From positions 132,447 to 196,446 of the forward strand of contig DF237047.1 in the NCBI GenBank assembly GCA_000708835.1: 64,000 bases of DNA. Direction: 5' to 3'. Position 1 is the stretch's first letter, and every line of letters begins with the position of its first letter. The translations under genes and the position numbers were made by a program. Below, in pieces: positions 46,968 through 62,982 of the stretch. The stretch comes from Klebsormidium nitens. Taxonomy: Eukaryota; Streptophyta; Klebsormidiophyceae; Klebsormidiales; Klebsormidiaceae. The notes beneath the pieces are model-generated. The model ran no database searches. It worked only from the letters and a program-made list of their open reading frames with translations, and was not told the DNA's origin.

Positions 46968-47342
46968 ATGGATGCGACGATGGCGCCGCCAGGGCAACCT
47001 ATGCAGACACTGTCCCAACCTGGCAGACTCTACGTTAAGCCTTGTAACCCTAGAACCAGCAAGATGTACCCAGACTTATGACACCAGTTCGAAATAATAG
47101 CCGACCGTGCTATTGAACGTAAGAAGGAACGAGCGGCGAAGGAGGCAGAGAAGCAGGAAAAGGAGCTAGCGAGGCAACAGTATGTAGCCGAGAAGAAGCT
47201 GGCGAGGCAAGAGTATGTAGCTAAGAAGAAGGCTTCAGTGCGGCGGCTGTTTGGGGCCTGTTGCCCATCAATAGGAAGAAAGATTTCTGGCACAGAGCTG
47301 GTCAGACATCCCGAAAAGGCTGACCTTGTTAGTACTGGCTGA
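46968..47342 (+). pseudogene. Orphan family copy C, interrupted by an in-frame TGA
   Basis: The frame begins MDATMAPPGQPMQTLSQP and matches copies A and B to the end (RRLFGACCPS). Codon 38 is TGA at 47079-47081, right after KMYPDL, where copy A has MYPNEF. The remaining 86 codons stay open with no frameshift, so inactivation, if real, is recent. The last ~15 codons extend past the family end through the sequence that is 3' UTR in copy A. It is either a pseudogene or a readthrough gene. Confidence 0.7.
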
Positions 47343-48806
47343 TGCATTTCACGGATGCGTTTGTTCAACACGAAGCCTGGACGGACTGTCATTCTGTCTC
47401 TGCGATCTCTGTTCGCCTTCGATTCCGGATGTTCGTCCCTGTTCGAACCGCTTCGGTTTCTTTGAGAAAATTGGAAGACACCATTGCGCGTATCTGACTC
47501 TTACCGATGCGTCCCGCTTTCTCTGTAGCGCCTTAGTCTGTCAGTCTTCGTTAATTTTTACCTCTGGCACATTAAGCAGTGAAGGCAATAAACCTGGTCT
47601 TCTGCAATTGAATCTCGTGCGCTTCACTTGGATGACTTTTGAAAACCATAACTCTTGTCGTCGATCAGCTTGCCATTCAGTGGTGACCATTTAATTGCCG
47701 TCCCAAACTATAGCGAGCCGGGACCTTCTACACTTACCATTGCAAGTACTGCACTGGCGCAGATCACACAGCCGCGATCCTAGCTTGCTGAGCCCATATA
47801 CCGAGTACTGTACACAGCGTTTGGTCGATCGCTCCGGCACATTGTGCTTTTGTCAATCGCGATCGTCGGATCGAGACTGTTTCGGCTTGCATTCACTGCT
47901 TCCCCCAGAATATGCGACCTTGCGATTAAGCTGTCCGTAATTCTATAGCGTTCGCCAATTACGCATGCCCTGTATTCGAATAAGCATCCTGAATCTTGAC
48001 ATATAGGTACCATGCCAGGATGGTGCGTGCGGAATTGCAGTGCCGATCAGTATACCTCGAGCTACTTGACGCAAGTACGCGCCCTGGCATGCGGGAGCGT
48101 AGGCCAAAACTGCGTGCACCAAAACATTGTGGTATGCAATTTTGATGGCCCATTCATCTGAGATACGGCCCGGTCAATCTGCTCCTGCACCGGGGAAAGT
48201 GCACTGCAGATGAATGCTCGTTTGCGAATCAGTGCCAATGCTTGCTACGAAGATGATTGTGAAACGATCTTGAATCTTTGGAAATAGACAGATCGAAGCA
48301 CCCAACGGCTTGATTGTACTCAAAGACCGACTTGTACGTTGAGCAATTTGTTAGATGGTCAATTAGTAACAAGCGTGTCTTGCAGAGCTCTTGCCAAGAC
48401 TGGTTCGTCAGAACTCCGACGAAGCAAACAGGCAAAAGTGCTCGGCATAACAATGTCCCGCGCCACCTCTCCTAACATCAAAGTTTATCAAGTAATCATG
48501 CAAGGAAATAAGCGGCCCGCATGCGCGGTGTCTAAGCAAAGAATCGCAGCAGCCCTGAAACCACAGTGACTGCCGACGCTCTCGCCGGTGACTCCACGCT
48601 ATTTGCGGGCATGATCTCTTCCTTTGACACTCTGTCGCCATCACCAATCCTCCTTTCTCCTCCTATATTTCCGACCGACCGGACCTATCATCTAATCTAA
48701 GCTCCGATTACGACCCTCCGTACTTCGTTCCACTGTGCGGCAACGACCATTCCGGCGAACTTTCGTTCCCGCCAGACTAGCGTTCCCCCAACAGTAGCAC
48801 AGCCGC
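47343..48806. other. Spacer between orphan copy C and the kinase gene
   Basis: The first part continues the duplicated flank: TGATGC-TTTCACGGATGC also follows copy B. From about 47700 on I see no repeated element or gene. The region contains the 3' side of the kinase gene. Confidence 0.35.
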
Positions 48807-51800
48807 TCAAACGATATATGACCTTACAGCATCCCGCGTCTGCTCGGCCCGCTTCTCCCGCAGCGCCTCGATCACGCGCGCGGCCTGCGCTCGGAGTGCG
48901 CCGTTCTCCAAGGGCTTGTACGGCGTTGCAAGCTTCCTGGGAAGATCGCGCTCGAACCAGGGATGACGTCGGATCTCGGGAACAGTGATACGCGCGGCAG
49001 GGTCTACCACGAAGATGCGCGCGAGCAGGTCCTTGCAATCGGACGAGAGGCTGACATTTGCAGGCAGGAAGTAGCGGCCCGCGAGGATGTTCTGCAGAGG
49101 GAAAGCGTCAGCATGACGTCAGCAAGGGCGTATGGAGAGGCGGCGCCGACACAGGCCCTTGTAATTGGACGCGAGGCTGACGGTTTTGGAGCGAAAGCAG
49201 CGGCCCGCCAGGATGATCTTAATTGGCAGTGTCAGCGTGACGTCAGTGAGGGCGAATGGAAGGGCGGTGCAGGACAACTACTCAAGGAAATACTAGGAGC
49301 GACAAACGACGACATATTGAAACCGGCAGTACCGCAAGCACCAGGACTGAGAGCGCTGCATGCAAGAACTTAGCTCGGATCGACGCCAACCTGTGTAAGT
49401 AACAGCCAGTAATCTAGTCTGCACATTAAGCCGCATAACCGGCTAACAGCAAGATCACCCGACAAGACGGCGCTGCCGTTCCTCAACGCCTTATCAGGAC
49501 ACGAATTTGTCAGACGTACTTAGTATCTGACCTACGACAGAACTACAACAGAATTGAAGGTGCTCGACAAACATCGAAACAGAAGCCCAAGGCTGCACGA
49601 AGTCAATAATATCCTAAACCCAGGCGGCCACGCTCGTCCTTATCTGCCTGCCAGGAAGTTTTGGGTGCTGTAATGGTAGGAAAAGTAACCTCAGCTCATC
49701 TCAAACAGCAATCGTAACAACCGGGGCTCAGACTCAACCCAGCGAGCTCACGAAAGCGAGCGCTAGAGCATACGACCCCACCTCAGCACACCCCCAAAAC
49801 TCCAGTAGCCGCAGAACCGAACCTTGCAAAACCAAGTCGTCAGAAACGCAACCAGATGGAAGGTTAGTACTAACCCCGTTCATCAAATCTGTGACGACAG
49901 GAGCGGTGCTGCCTCACCTCAAAGATCCGGGTGATGTTCTTTGGTTGCTCCGGATCCGCAAAAGGGTACGCGTGGAAGAGGATGGCCGCCAGGATGACCC
50001 CTAGTGACCAGACGTCTGCTGCGCGGCGGTCAATGTTTCCTGCGCCCTTTGCGGTGCGTGACTTGAGCTGTTCGGGGGCCGCGTAGATGGATCCGGGACA
50101 ACCGATGTCGGCGAATGGGGAGTGCTGCACAAAAAAGAGCAAGGATTGGATGTGCTTCAGGAAGGTGGTGAGAGATTGATTGAATCGGGCTGAGGGGGGA
50201 GCTGGTGCGTGAGGAAATGGTGGAATGACTTGTGCGAGAGTTGGAAGACAACATCGTTGGAAGTTCCAGCGATAGAAGTTTGCAGGACAGCGAGCAGAGG
50301 ACAGAAACAGTTGAAAACAATATGAAAGTCGGTCAGCAGAAGAGAAAGTTGCAGGCGGAAGGAGGGAGCCACCAGCTCGTACACAGAACCATCAAAGAGA
50401 TGTTGAGGTAGATAACATACAAGAACAAACTACTGAGCACCCTTTGCAGACGCATAATGCTCGTAGAAATATGTAATAGGAACCTTGAGAGAGGTTCTGC
50501 ACAAAACCAGAAAGCTGCAATAGGCGGAGAGATTATGGTTGTAAGTGAAAGGGACGTGTCTAAACCCAACTCTTGACCTGACCACGCATGGTGATGTCGA
50601 GATGAGGACAGCTGCGAGAGTCCTTGTTTTTTCAAACAGCGTTGTAGATATCCTTACCTTCGCAATCGCCGGGTCCGCCAGCTTCACTTCCGGGGGGGTC
50701 ATCCTCGTCAGCAGGATGTTTTCTAACTTGAGATCTCTCCCAGGCGCGCCCTGAAAACACGACAACGACGTCAGCAAGGCGGTGGATACGTCAGCAAGGG
50801 GGTGAATGAACGTCAGCAACGCTAAGCCCAAGGCCTGCAGAGTCGTTCCTTTGGCACCGATGAGCGGAACCCTTTGAGAACAAACTCAAAGCTAGTCCCC
50901 TATGACAAGAAGTTGGGCAATAATAGCAAAGAGTAGCAGGCAAGGCGAACCAAGGGCAGAAATAGGAAAGACGACGAGAGCAAAAAGAAACTTGGTCGTT
51001 GAAATCACCTGAGAGTGGCAGAACTCCACCGCAGCCGCTAGCTGTTGAAACAAGTACCGGCACTGCGCAAAGATGGGATGGGACAAAAGTAACGTGAGCA
51101 ACCTATCAAACTGATTCCTGATGTACCGGAATCTTCACTTACTCGACCTCAGCAGGATACTTTCGGACACTTCGCTACCAGCACCACACAACAAACAGAG
51201 CTGCACGAAGAATCATGTCCTCAGTACAAGACCAGACCCTGCGAACAACTTAAGTCCAGAGGGAACTCGCCTGTGGTTCGGATAACAACCGCTTGTCCAC
51301 GAAGGTCATCAGCGAGTTCCCCGGTGCGTACTCAAACACTTGGTACAATTGGCCCTCATGTATGTACACCTGCAGGTACGTTAGACAAATCACAAAAGCA
51401 ACACTTGCAGAAGGCGTACCTTAATTAAGCTGAATTAAGAAGCAGAAATCAGGTTTGAGGGTAACCTGAGGGTCACTTTCTGTTTGTTGAAGAGGCACAC
51501 AAGTCCTTAAGTCATGACAGGGCAGTGTGAACAAGAGACTCAACAAGAGACTCCTAAAGAAATCTTGTAAGGTTGCAAGCATGCACAACAGTGATAGTGC
51601 CACTAAATACCGCTCAAGTCGCAGCTACTGAGCAGGAAAACAGAGGGGCACAATAACCGCCTCAACCTCAAATTAGCAGCAACGCTTGTAGTAGGCAATC
51701 CGTTTTCTTTGAATGCTGAACTTACCTCACACAACCGAGTGATGCAGGGATGCTGCAGATTGAGCAACGACGAGATCTCTTGCTCTAAATGAGGCAAGGA

Positions 51801-52781
51801 CGTTCTCTGCAGACCCGAACAGGGAAATGAGTTCAACCTTTTGGGTAGTAGCCTTTGGTTCGAATGTTGCGTGACTTTCCTACTAGCTCAAGCGTCTTGT
51901 TCATTTGTACCTCGAACGCTTCCCCCTAGATCGTAAGGCAAGTCACTTAAGTCGCAGTGATCGGCTTCTAGACAATGAAGTGGGATGCAGATAATAAGGG
52001 AGCGCTCCAGTCATGGCCACACAGAGTAACATACAAATCTTCAGACTTTTTGTATCCACCTTCAGAAGAAAGGGCATGCAGATAAGGTGGGGGCATGCTT
52101 GATAGGCCCTCAAGGTCAGTCGCAGAATTGCACTTTCTGTTTCGAAAGTGTGACCCGGTCCTCCACATGGAAAAACCTGAAAATTGATCCCTCAATTGAA
52201 GCAGCAAATAGACAGGCCAAAGGGCCACTCCAGGGTTTTCTATGGCCACGAGAAAAAAGGGGTACACGAACGTGCATGACATCACACCAGTAAGTGGTCG
52301 TCGATACTTCATGCCGTCATCATGATTCTTCTTACAAGTCATAGATGAAAAACCTCAAGCGGCTGCGTAAGGGGGCTCCATAGAAAATCGCCAGAGCTTT
52401 CGCTCTACTTTGAGCTCTCTCTAAGAAAGCTCAAACCCACGATGCAGTAAGAAATACTCGTCATCTTGCATCAGTTATGAATTCCAATTTGAAAGCTGTG
52501 AGCAGCTTTGCTAGCCGTTGCAGAAAGCTTGCCAAAGCCACCACTCAAACTTGTCATAAGGGTTTTGAGACGACTGAAAACATATGGCTCACCTTATTCA
52601 GTTCTGACCGCTTGATTGCCAGCTGCTTGCCTGTTTGCGGGATGCGCAAGACCCGAACTGACACATCATCTGCTGAAAAGATTTCAGTTCCCTGATTTTC
52701 AAACTTCTCCCCTGCTTGTGCGTCCGATTTGAAATCTCTCACAGTAGCGGTCAGGTAAGGAGGAGAAAGAACCGTAGCCAT
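48807..52781 (-). CDS. Divergent SnRK2-like protein kinase or pseudokinase, 335 aa
   Basis: Seven minus-strand exons join in frame: 52781-52593, 51806-51726, 51369-51271, 51062-51009, 50750-50658, 50124-49918 and 49091-48807. The C-lobe is clearly SnRK2-like: FADPEQPKNITRIFENILAG, LLARIFVVDPAARITVPEIR, HPWFERDLP. Landmarks kept are the ATP lysine (QLAIKR), a candidate helix-C Glu (LEQEISSLL), the RDLKLEN catalytic Asp and Asn, AAPE and DVWSLGV. Landmarks lost are the glycine loop (only QGTEIFSADD), the His of HRD (Gly-Arg-Asp instead) and DFG, which reads Asp-Pro-Ala. The acidic C-terminal SnRK2 regulatory domain is replaced by a short basic helix. Intron 3 has a GC donor (CAG then GCGAGT). 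It may be inactive or atypical; SnRK2s normally act in osmotic/ABA signalling. Confidence 0.85.
49141..49230 (-). repeat. Shadow copy of the start of kinase exon 7
   Basis: The minus-strand segment 49216 down to ~49141 resembles the first ~75 bases of functional exon 7 (49091 downward). ATCCTGGCGGGCCGCT matches ATCCTCGCGGGCCGCT, and GTCAGCCTCGCGTCCAATTA matches GTCAGCCTCTCGTCCGATTG. The flanking GTGACGTCA/GCTGACG-type intron words are copied too. Spacing is ~125 bp. Confidence 0.8.
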
Positions 52782-53912
52782 TGTATGCCTATGTCAACTT
52801 CAAACGAAGTGAAGCTTTACTGACTCCCTTCCGTTCTCAATTGTGCGTCCAGATAAAGAATTCGTTCCCGGTTGAGCTTCATAGATTGCGAAAAGGCCAC
52901 AGAGCAAGTGCGTCGGTCTAAGTAGCTCCAAATGTGACAGAAACTGGTAGTAGTGTGTCCTCGCTTACACTGCTGACAGTTCACTTTAATTCTTCGTGAA
53001 AGAAGGAAGAAAAATTCTTCAAGGAGAAGGAAAAGTTGCATCCAAACGAAGCTGAGCAGAAGGTACTAAGAATATGGAAAGAGAATCTGCAGAGACTGTT
53101 TCACAGGCTAGACCGGCAGCCTGGAAAGAATCTGCTTAGGAGAGGCTCTTCCAGCACAAGTGTCGTACTGGTAGCGCGACAGTTTCAACCCTTTGTTCCT
53201 TCTGCTACACTTCTAGACCAGATTAGATATCTTCAAGCTCCTGCAAAGAGAATGGAGGAAGCGCGCGAAGCTCACTTTTCAGATTCCTGTTGAATCAGGT
53301 TTGTCTCGTGTGACTGCGTTCCTGGTCTGCAAAGTGGTCGCGTGACCCGAGTTGCGATTCCTGCAAAAGTACCACATCGAGGCCGTCCCATCGACACGTG
53401 GAAAGTCGACGGCGAAAGATGGTGCCAGGGAGGCAGAAGACTGCACTTTTTGGCAGAACGTAAACTGTACGTACCCACCTTGTAATACAGGTAGGTCAAA
53501 ATAACCGTGCCCGTGATCGCTACCGTCCAACTTCCAAAAGCACCCGCACAAATGCCGCCGATGTTGAATCAACGATCAGATATCCATCTTACTTCTGCAA
53601 CTGACAAGCGAAGTATAAACTTTCGAAGTTTGATAAATTGAGGTGAAAAGCTGGTATTAAAATTCTGACCCGCCACTAGTTCCAAAGTTGGCGCATGATG
53701 CAATATCGTCACTCGTGACTCGTGCGTGTGCGTGAGCGCTACGTACAGGGAAGGTGCATCATGGCCCCGGTGGGCCATGGCAGTGATGCTCAGCTGCAGA
53801 TCCGCCAATGAAGGCCCACGACAGTTCGAAGTCCCCTAGACGATCATGGCTTCCGCGCATCTTTCGCCGCAGCTTCTCTAGGTCCTTCCCTGTCTCCCCT
53901 GGGAGGAGCAGG
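52782..53912. other. Divergent intergenic region between the kinase and TMEM184 genes
   Basis: This is 1.1 kb between outward-facing genes and probably holds both promoters. An in-frame ATG at 53808 could extend the TMEM184-like protein by 35 basic residues (MKAHDSSKSPRRSW), so the boundary is uncertain. No other gene is seen. Confidence 0.4.
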
Positions 53913-60189
<6,277 letters not shown>

Positions 60190-61325
60190 AATATAAGCCG
60201 ACTTTATAGATATCGAAAATTCTTACAAAGCTAGGGGTGAATACTCGTGAGCCGCAATTGTTTGTCGCGCTTGCAAGCCCTGACTATAATTGTCTTGGCA
60301 CTTCTGCACGACGCACATGGGAGAGTTGATCTCAAGTGTAGACCTATCCGCTCCCATTCCACTAGAACGACCTGGTGGGCAGATTGTGGATTGTGCATTT
60401 GGGGTTTCTTTCACCGTGAGGCGGGCCCGGGGTCAATCGTGTATGCATCAGCTAGATGAAGCATGCCACATGAAATTTGATACCAGATGGGATTTTTGCA
60501 AGCAGTGCGACGGTAGCGATCGAACCGACTTTTTTAATACGGATTGAATAATTGGCAAGCTAGGCACTACGCGCGCTGTAATGTTTTACTTCGCTGTCTG
60601 ACTTGGTACAAATCCTCGTTCGTTACTTCAGCTCGGTGATACCGCATGAGTCGAGATAATGAAGCAACGTCAGCATGTCACATGAACATATGCCATGATG
60701 TGATTGCAATTGTTTGTCCCGCTCTGTGATAATACTTCGTCATTCAAACATATTCGAGAGATCCGGAGTCATAGTAACCGTTTGATGGTACCTCGCCTTA
60801 TCCAAGTTAGCTGAGAACTGTTACAATCCGAGCTAATTGGAAAAATTGTGTGTCATAATATGTTTCTCCTGCATGCAGTTTATCCAACGCATGATGTATA
60901 AGAGACCTCCATTATCAAATGATAACATTCTGTGTCATGCTCATCCAAGCTGTCTTTCCCACCAATGAGGATGAGAGAAATTAATCGGTCGAATAAGGAT
61001 GAGAAAAATAAAAACAATTGCGAATGGGATCCGACAAATCAAGCTCTCTATCGATCAACATAGACATGCTGCCGGGTCGAGTAAACCACTTTAGAGTTGG
61101 ATGAAGAAAGCCTTTACAATCTTTGATGTGTAACATCCGCTGTAAGGAGATTTCATTGCACACAAATCATCAAGTGCACGACGTACTTTACACACTTCAA
61201 GTCAAGTTTTACCTACGTCTAGACATCAGGCATTTCGCTGGTAAAAATGCCAAGTAAGGTGGCCCGAAACTACTAAAGCTACTATACTTCGTTTCAATAT
61301 ACCCCAAATCTGTACATCGCCTCAA
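60190..61325. other. Convergent intergenic region before the small hydrophilic protein gene
   Basis: This AT-richer region receives the 3' ends of both neighbouring genes. No coding or RNA feature is recognised. Confidence 0.35.
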
Positions 61326-62042
61326 TTACTGGTCAATTCCTTGCAGCTCTCCTTTCCTTTCTTCTGCTAGCTGCGCTCTCCGTTCCGCTGTTCCGGCCTC
61401 TCTTGTCTCTTGCATGTTGGGCTTCTGGATGTTGCCCTCATAAGCGTCTAGCTCGGGGAAGGCCTCCCTGCAAAAAAAGAGAGGCAATCGATGAATACCT
61501 TCGGGGTGCACTTCGACTCTTTCGGATACTGAAGGCAACAAATACACTCAGCTTCCCTTGATAGAAGACGTTTGAACGCATGAGTTTCATTGTTTGAACT
61601 AGAAAGAATCTTTCAGAACCAGGATGCTTGACCGACCACTGTACCCAACATGAGATCGTGTGATCCTTTTTTCTAGCTTCAGACTGCATTACAAGCAGTT
61701 GGTGATGTGAAGAGAATGCGAAGTCCGATGGAATGGCCAAAGTAGATCAGAACCATCTTTGGGCCAATGCAAAACCCCCCCTGCTCCAACTTCCATTAAG
61801 CCCCCAGCACTAGATCACTATGCTCGAAAGACCGGAATATACACCAGTGTCCCAAACCCTTAGAGAACATCTTCTCTCCTACTCCTTAAAGCAAACAACT
61901 TCGAGTCGTCCTAGATTTCAATGACCCACCTGGTTTCCTCGTGGCCCTTCCTGGCTGCCTCCTGATCCTGAGGGGGAACCCCGGTCGTGGTGCTCAGCTC
62001 CGCCCTCGTAGGGGTGGGGGCTCCGCGCGGGTGGTCAGCCAT
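61326..62042 (-). CDS. Small hydrophilic LEA-like protein, 84 aa
   Basis: Two minus-strand exons, 62042-61930 and 61467-61326, join in frame (phase-2 GTGGGT donor; TTTTTTTGCAG acceptor). The product has no hydrophobic segment and is rich in Glu, Arg, Gln, Ala and Thr: MADHPRGAPTPTRAELSTTT, EAFPELDAYEGNIQKPNMQE, AERRAQLAEERKGELQG. I cannot assign a named family. Composition and its head-to-head position with an Em-type LEA gene suggest a desiccation-type protein. That is inference. The ATG at 62042 is the first in frame with the conserved-looking body. Confidence 0.6.
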
Positions 62043-62982
62043 GCTTGCTGATCTGCTTTTAGTTTTGTTACTAGTTGCAAGGCGGGCAGCTGACAAGTAC
62101 GAAGTGGTTGTTCGTCTCTTGATTTCTTAGCAAGAACTTTTCTTACACTTCGACTTTCTGATCAAAGATTCTAGAATAGCTACCCAAGACGTAATCCAAG
62201 TTGCAGGGAGTTCTCTGCAAGGTTCATGCGTTCTGCAAGCCAGGCTTTCAAGTCGGAGTCACTGATACCAAACTGGACGAAGAGCCTGGCTCCAGCGTGC
62301 ACTGTCAGTGGCAAACCGTTCAGCAGTAGGAATCCATTTCCGACCTTGCATGCACATTACGGTTGTCGCTGGCCGACCTTCCGGTCGGAGCACGACGCAA
62401 AGGTCGCCGGAAAGGTCACTTGATCAGGCCGGGGGGGATTCGCATCGGCGTTTTCAGGGCCAAAAGAACGGACGGTGAAAGCTACCGGGCGATTACATTT
62501 CCAATATTCGACGCAGTGCAGAATGACTGCGCGCCAGTTTTGCATGCGCCAAAACATTATCCACCGTGTGACGCATGCACAGCGTGCATGCAGCGCGAGG
62601 GCATTCGTAGACAACGCGCATGCAATCCTGCTGTCGCCCCAGCGCCGTGGCTCCAGAGGGAAAACGACTGCTGCTGGCGGAAAGCTCACTGGAAAGCAAG
62701 TGTGAAACAGGTCGATTGTCGATCTCCAGGTTGAACGGACTTCGACTCCGTGAAGGTCTCTGATTTGCAGGAAGCTTGTTGACACACCACAAAGCTACCT
62801 ACTGTACATGTAGGAATCTTGCGAAAAGTCTTTCTGCCCTTTTTGATCAGAAGCTGCATTTGCGACTTAAATCATCAAAAGGACTTCTGCTCTCTCAACG
62901 CATTGCTCTCGAACCCGACCGACAAGTTTTTACGTTTCCTTGCTTCCTTTCACTCTACGTTTTCTTGTTCAAGCCAGCCACG
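62043..62982. promoter_or_regulatory. Shared upstream region of the divergent LEA-type pair with a cluster of RY motifs
   Basis: The region contains five CATGC cores in ~280 bp: TGCATGCA at 62347-62354, TGCATGC at 62541, GCATGC at 62573, TGCATGCA at 62585-62592 and GCATGCA at 62618. RY/Sph elements (CATGCA) are bound by ABI3/VP1-type B3 factors and drive LEA genes in land plants. Their use here is inferred. No consensus ACGTGGC ABRE was noticed. Confidence 0.5.

Noticed and set aside
47340-47694. Plus-strand open stretch after orphan copy C
   Set aside because: It starts at a non-ATG codon, overlaps the copy C end, and its protein has no support from the matching region behind copy A.
44440-47710. 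Transposable element explaining the three orphan copies
   Set aside because: No terminal inverted repeats, long terminal repeats, target-site duplications or transposase/reverse-transcriptase reading were found, so a mobile origin is only kept as a possibility.
62357-62785. Overlapping open frames on both strands upstream of the LEA gene
   Set aside because: They lie in the shared promoter region, are mutually overlapping and show no protein motif.
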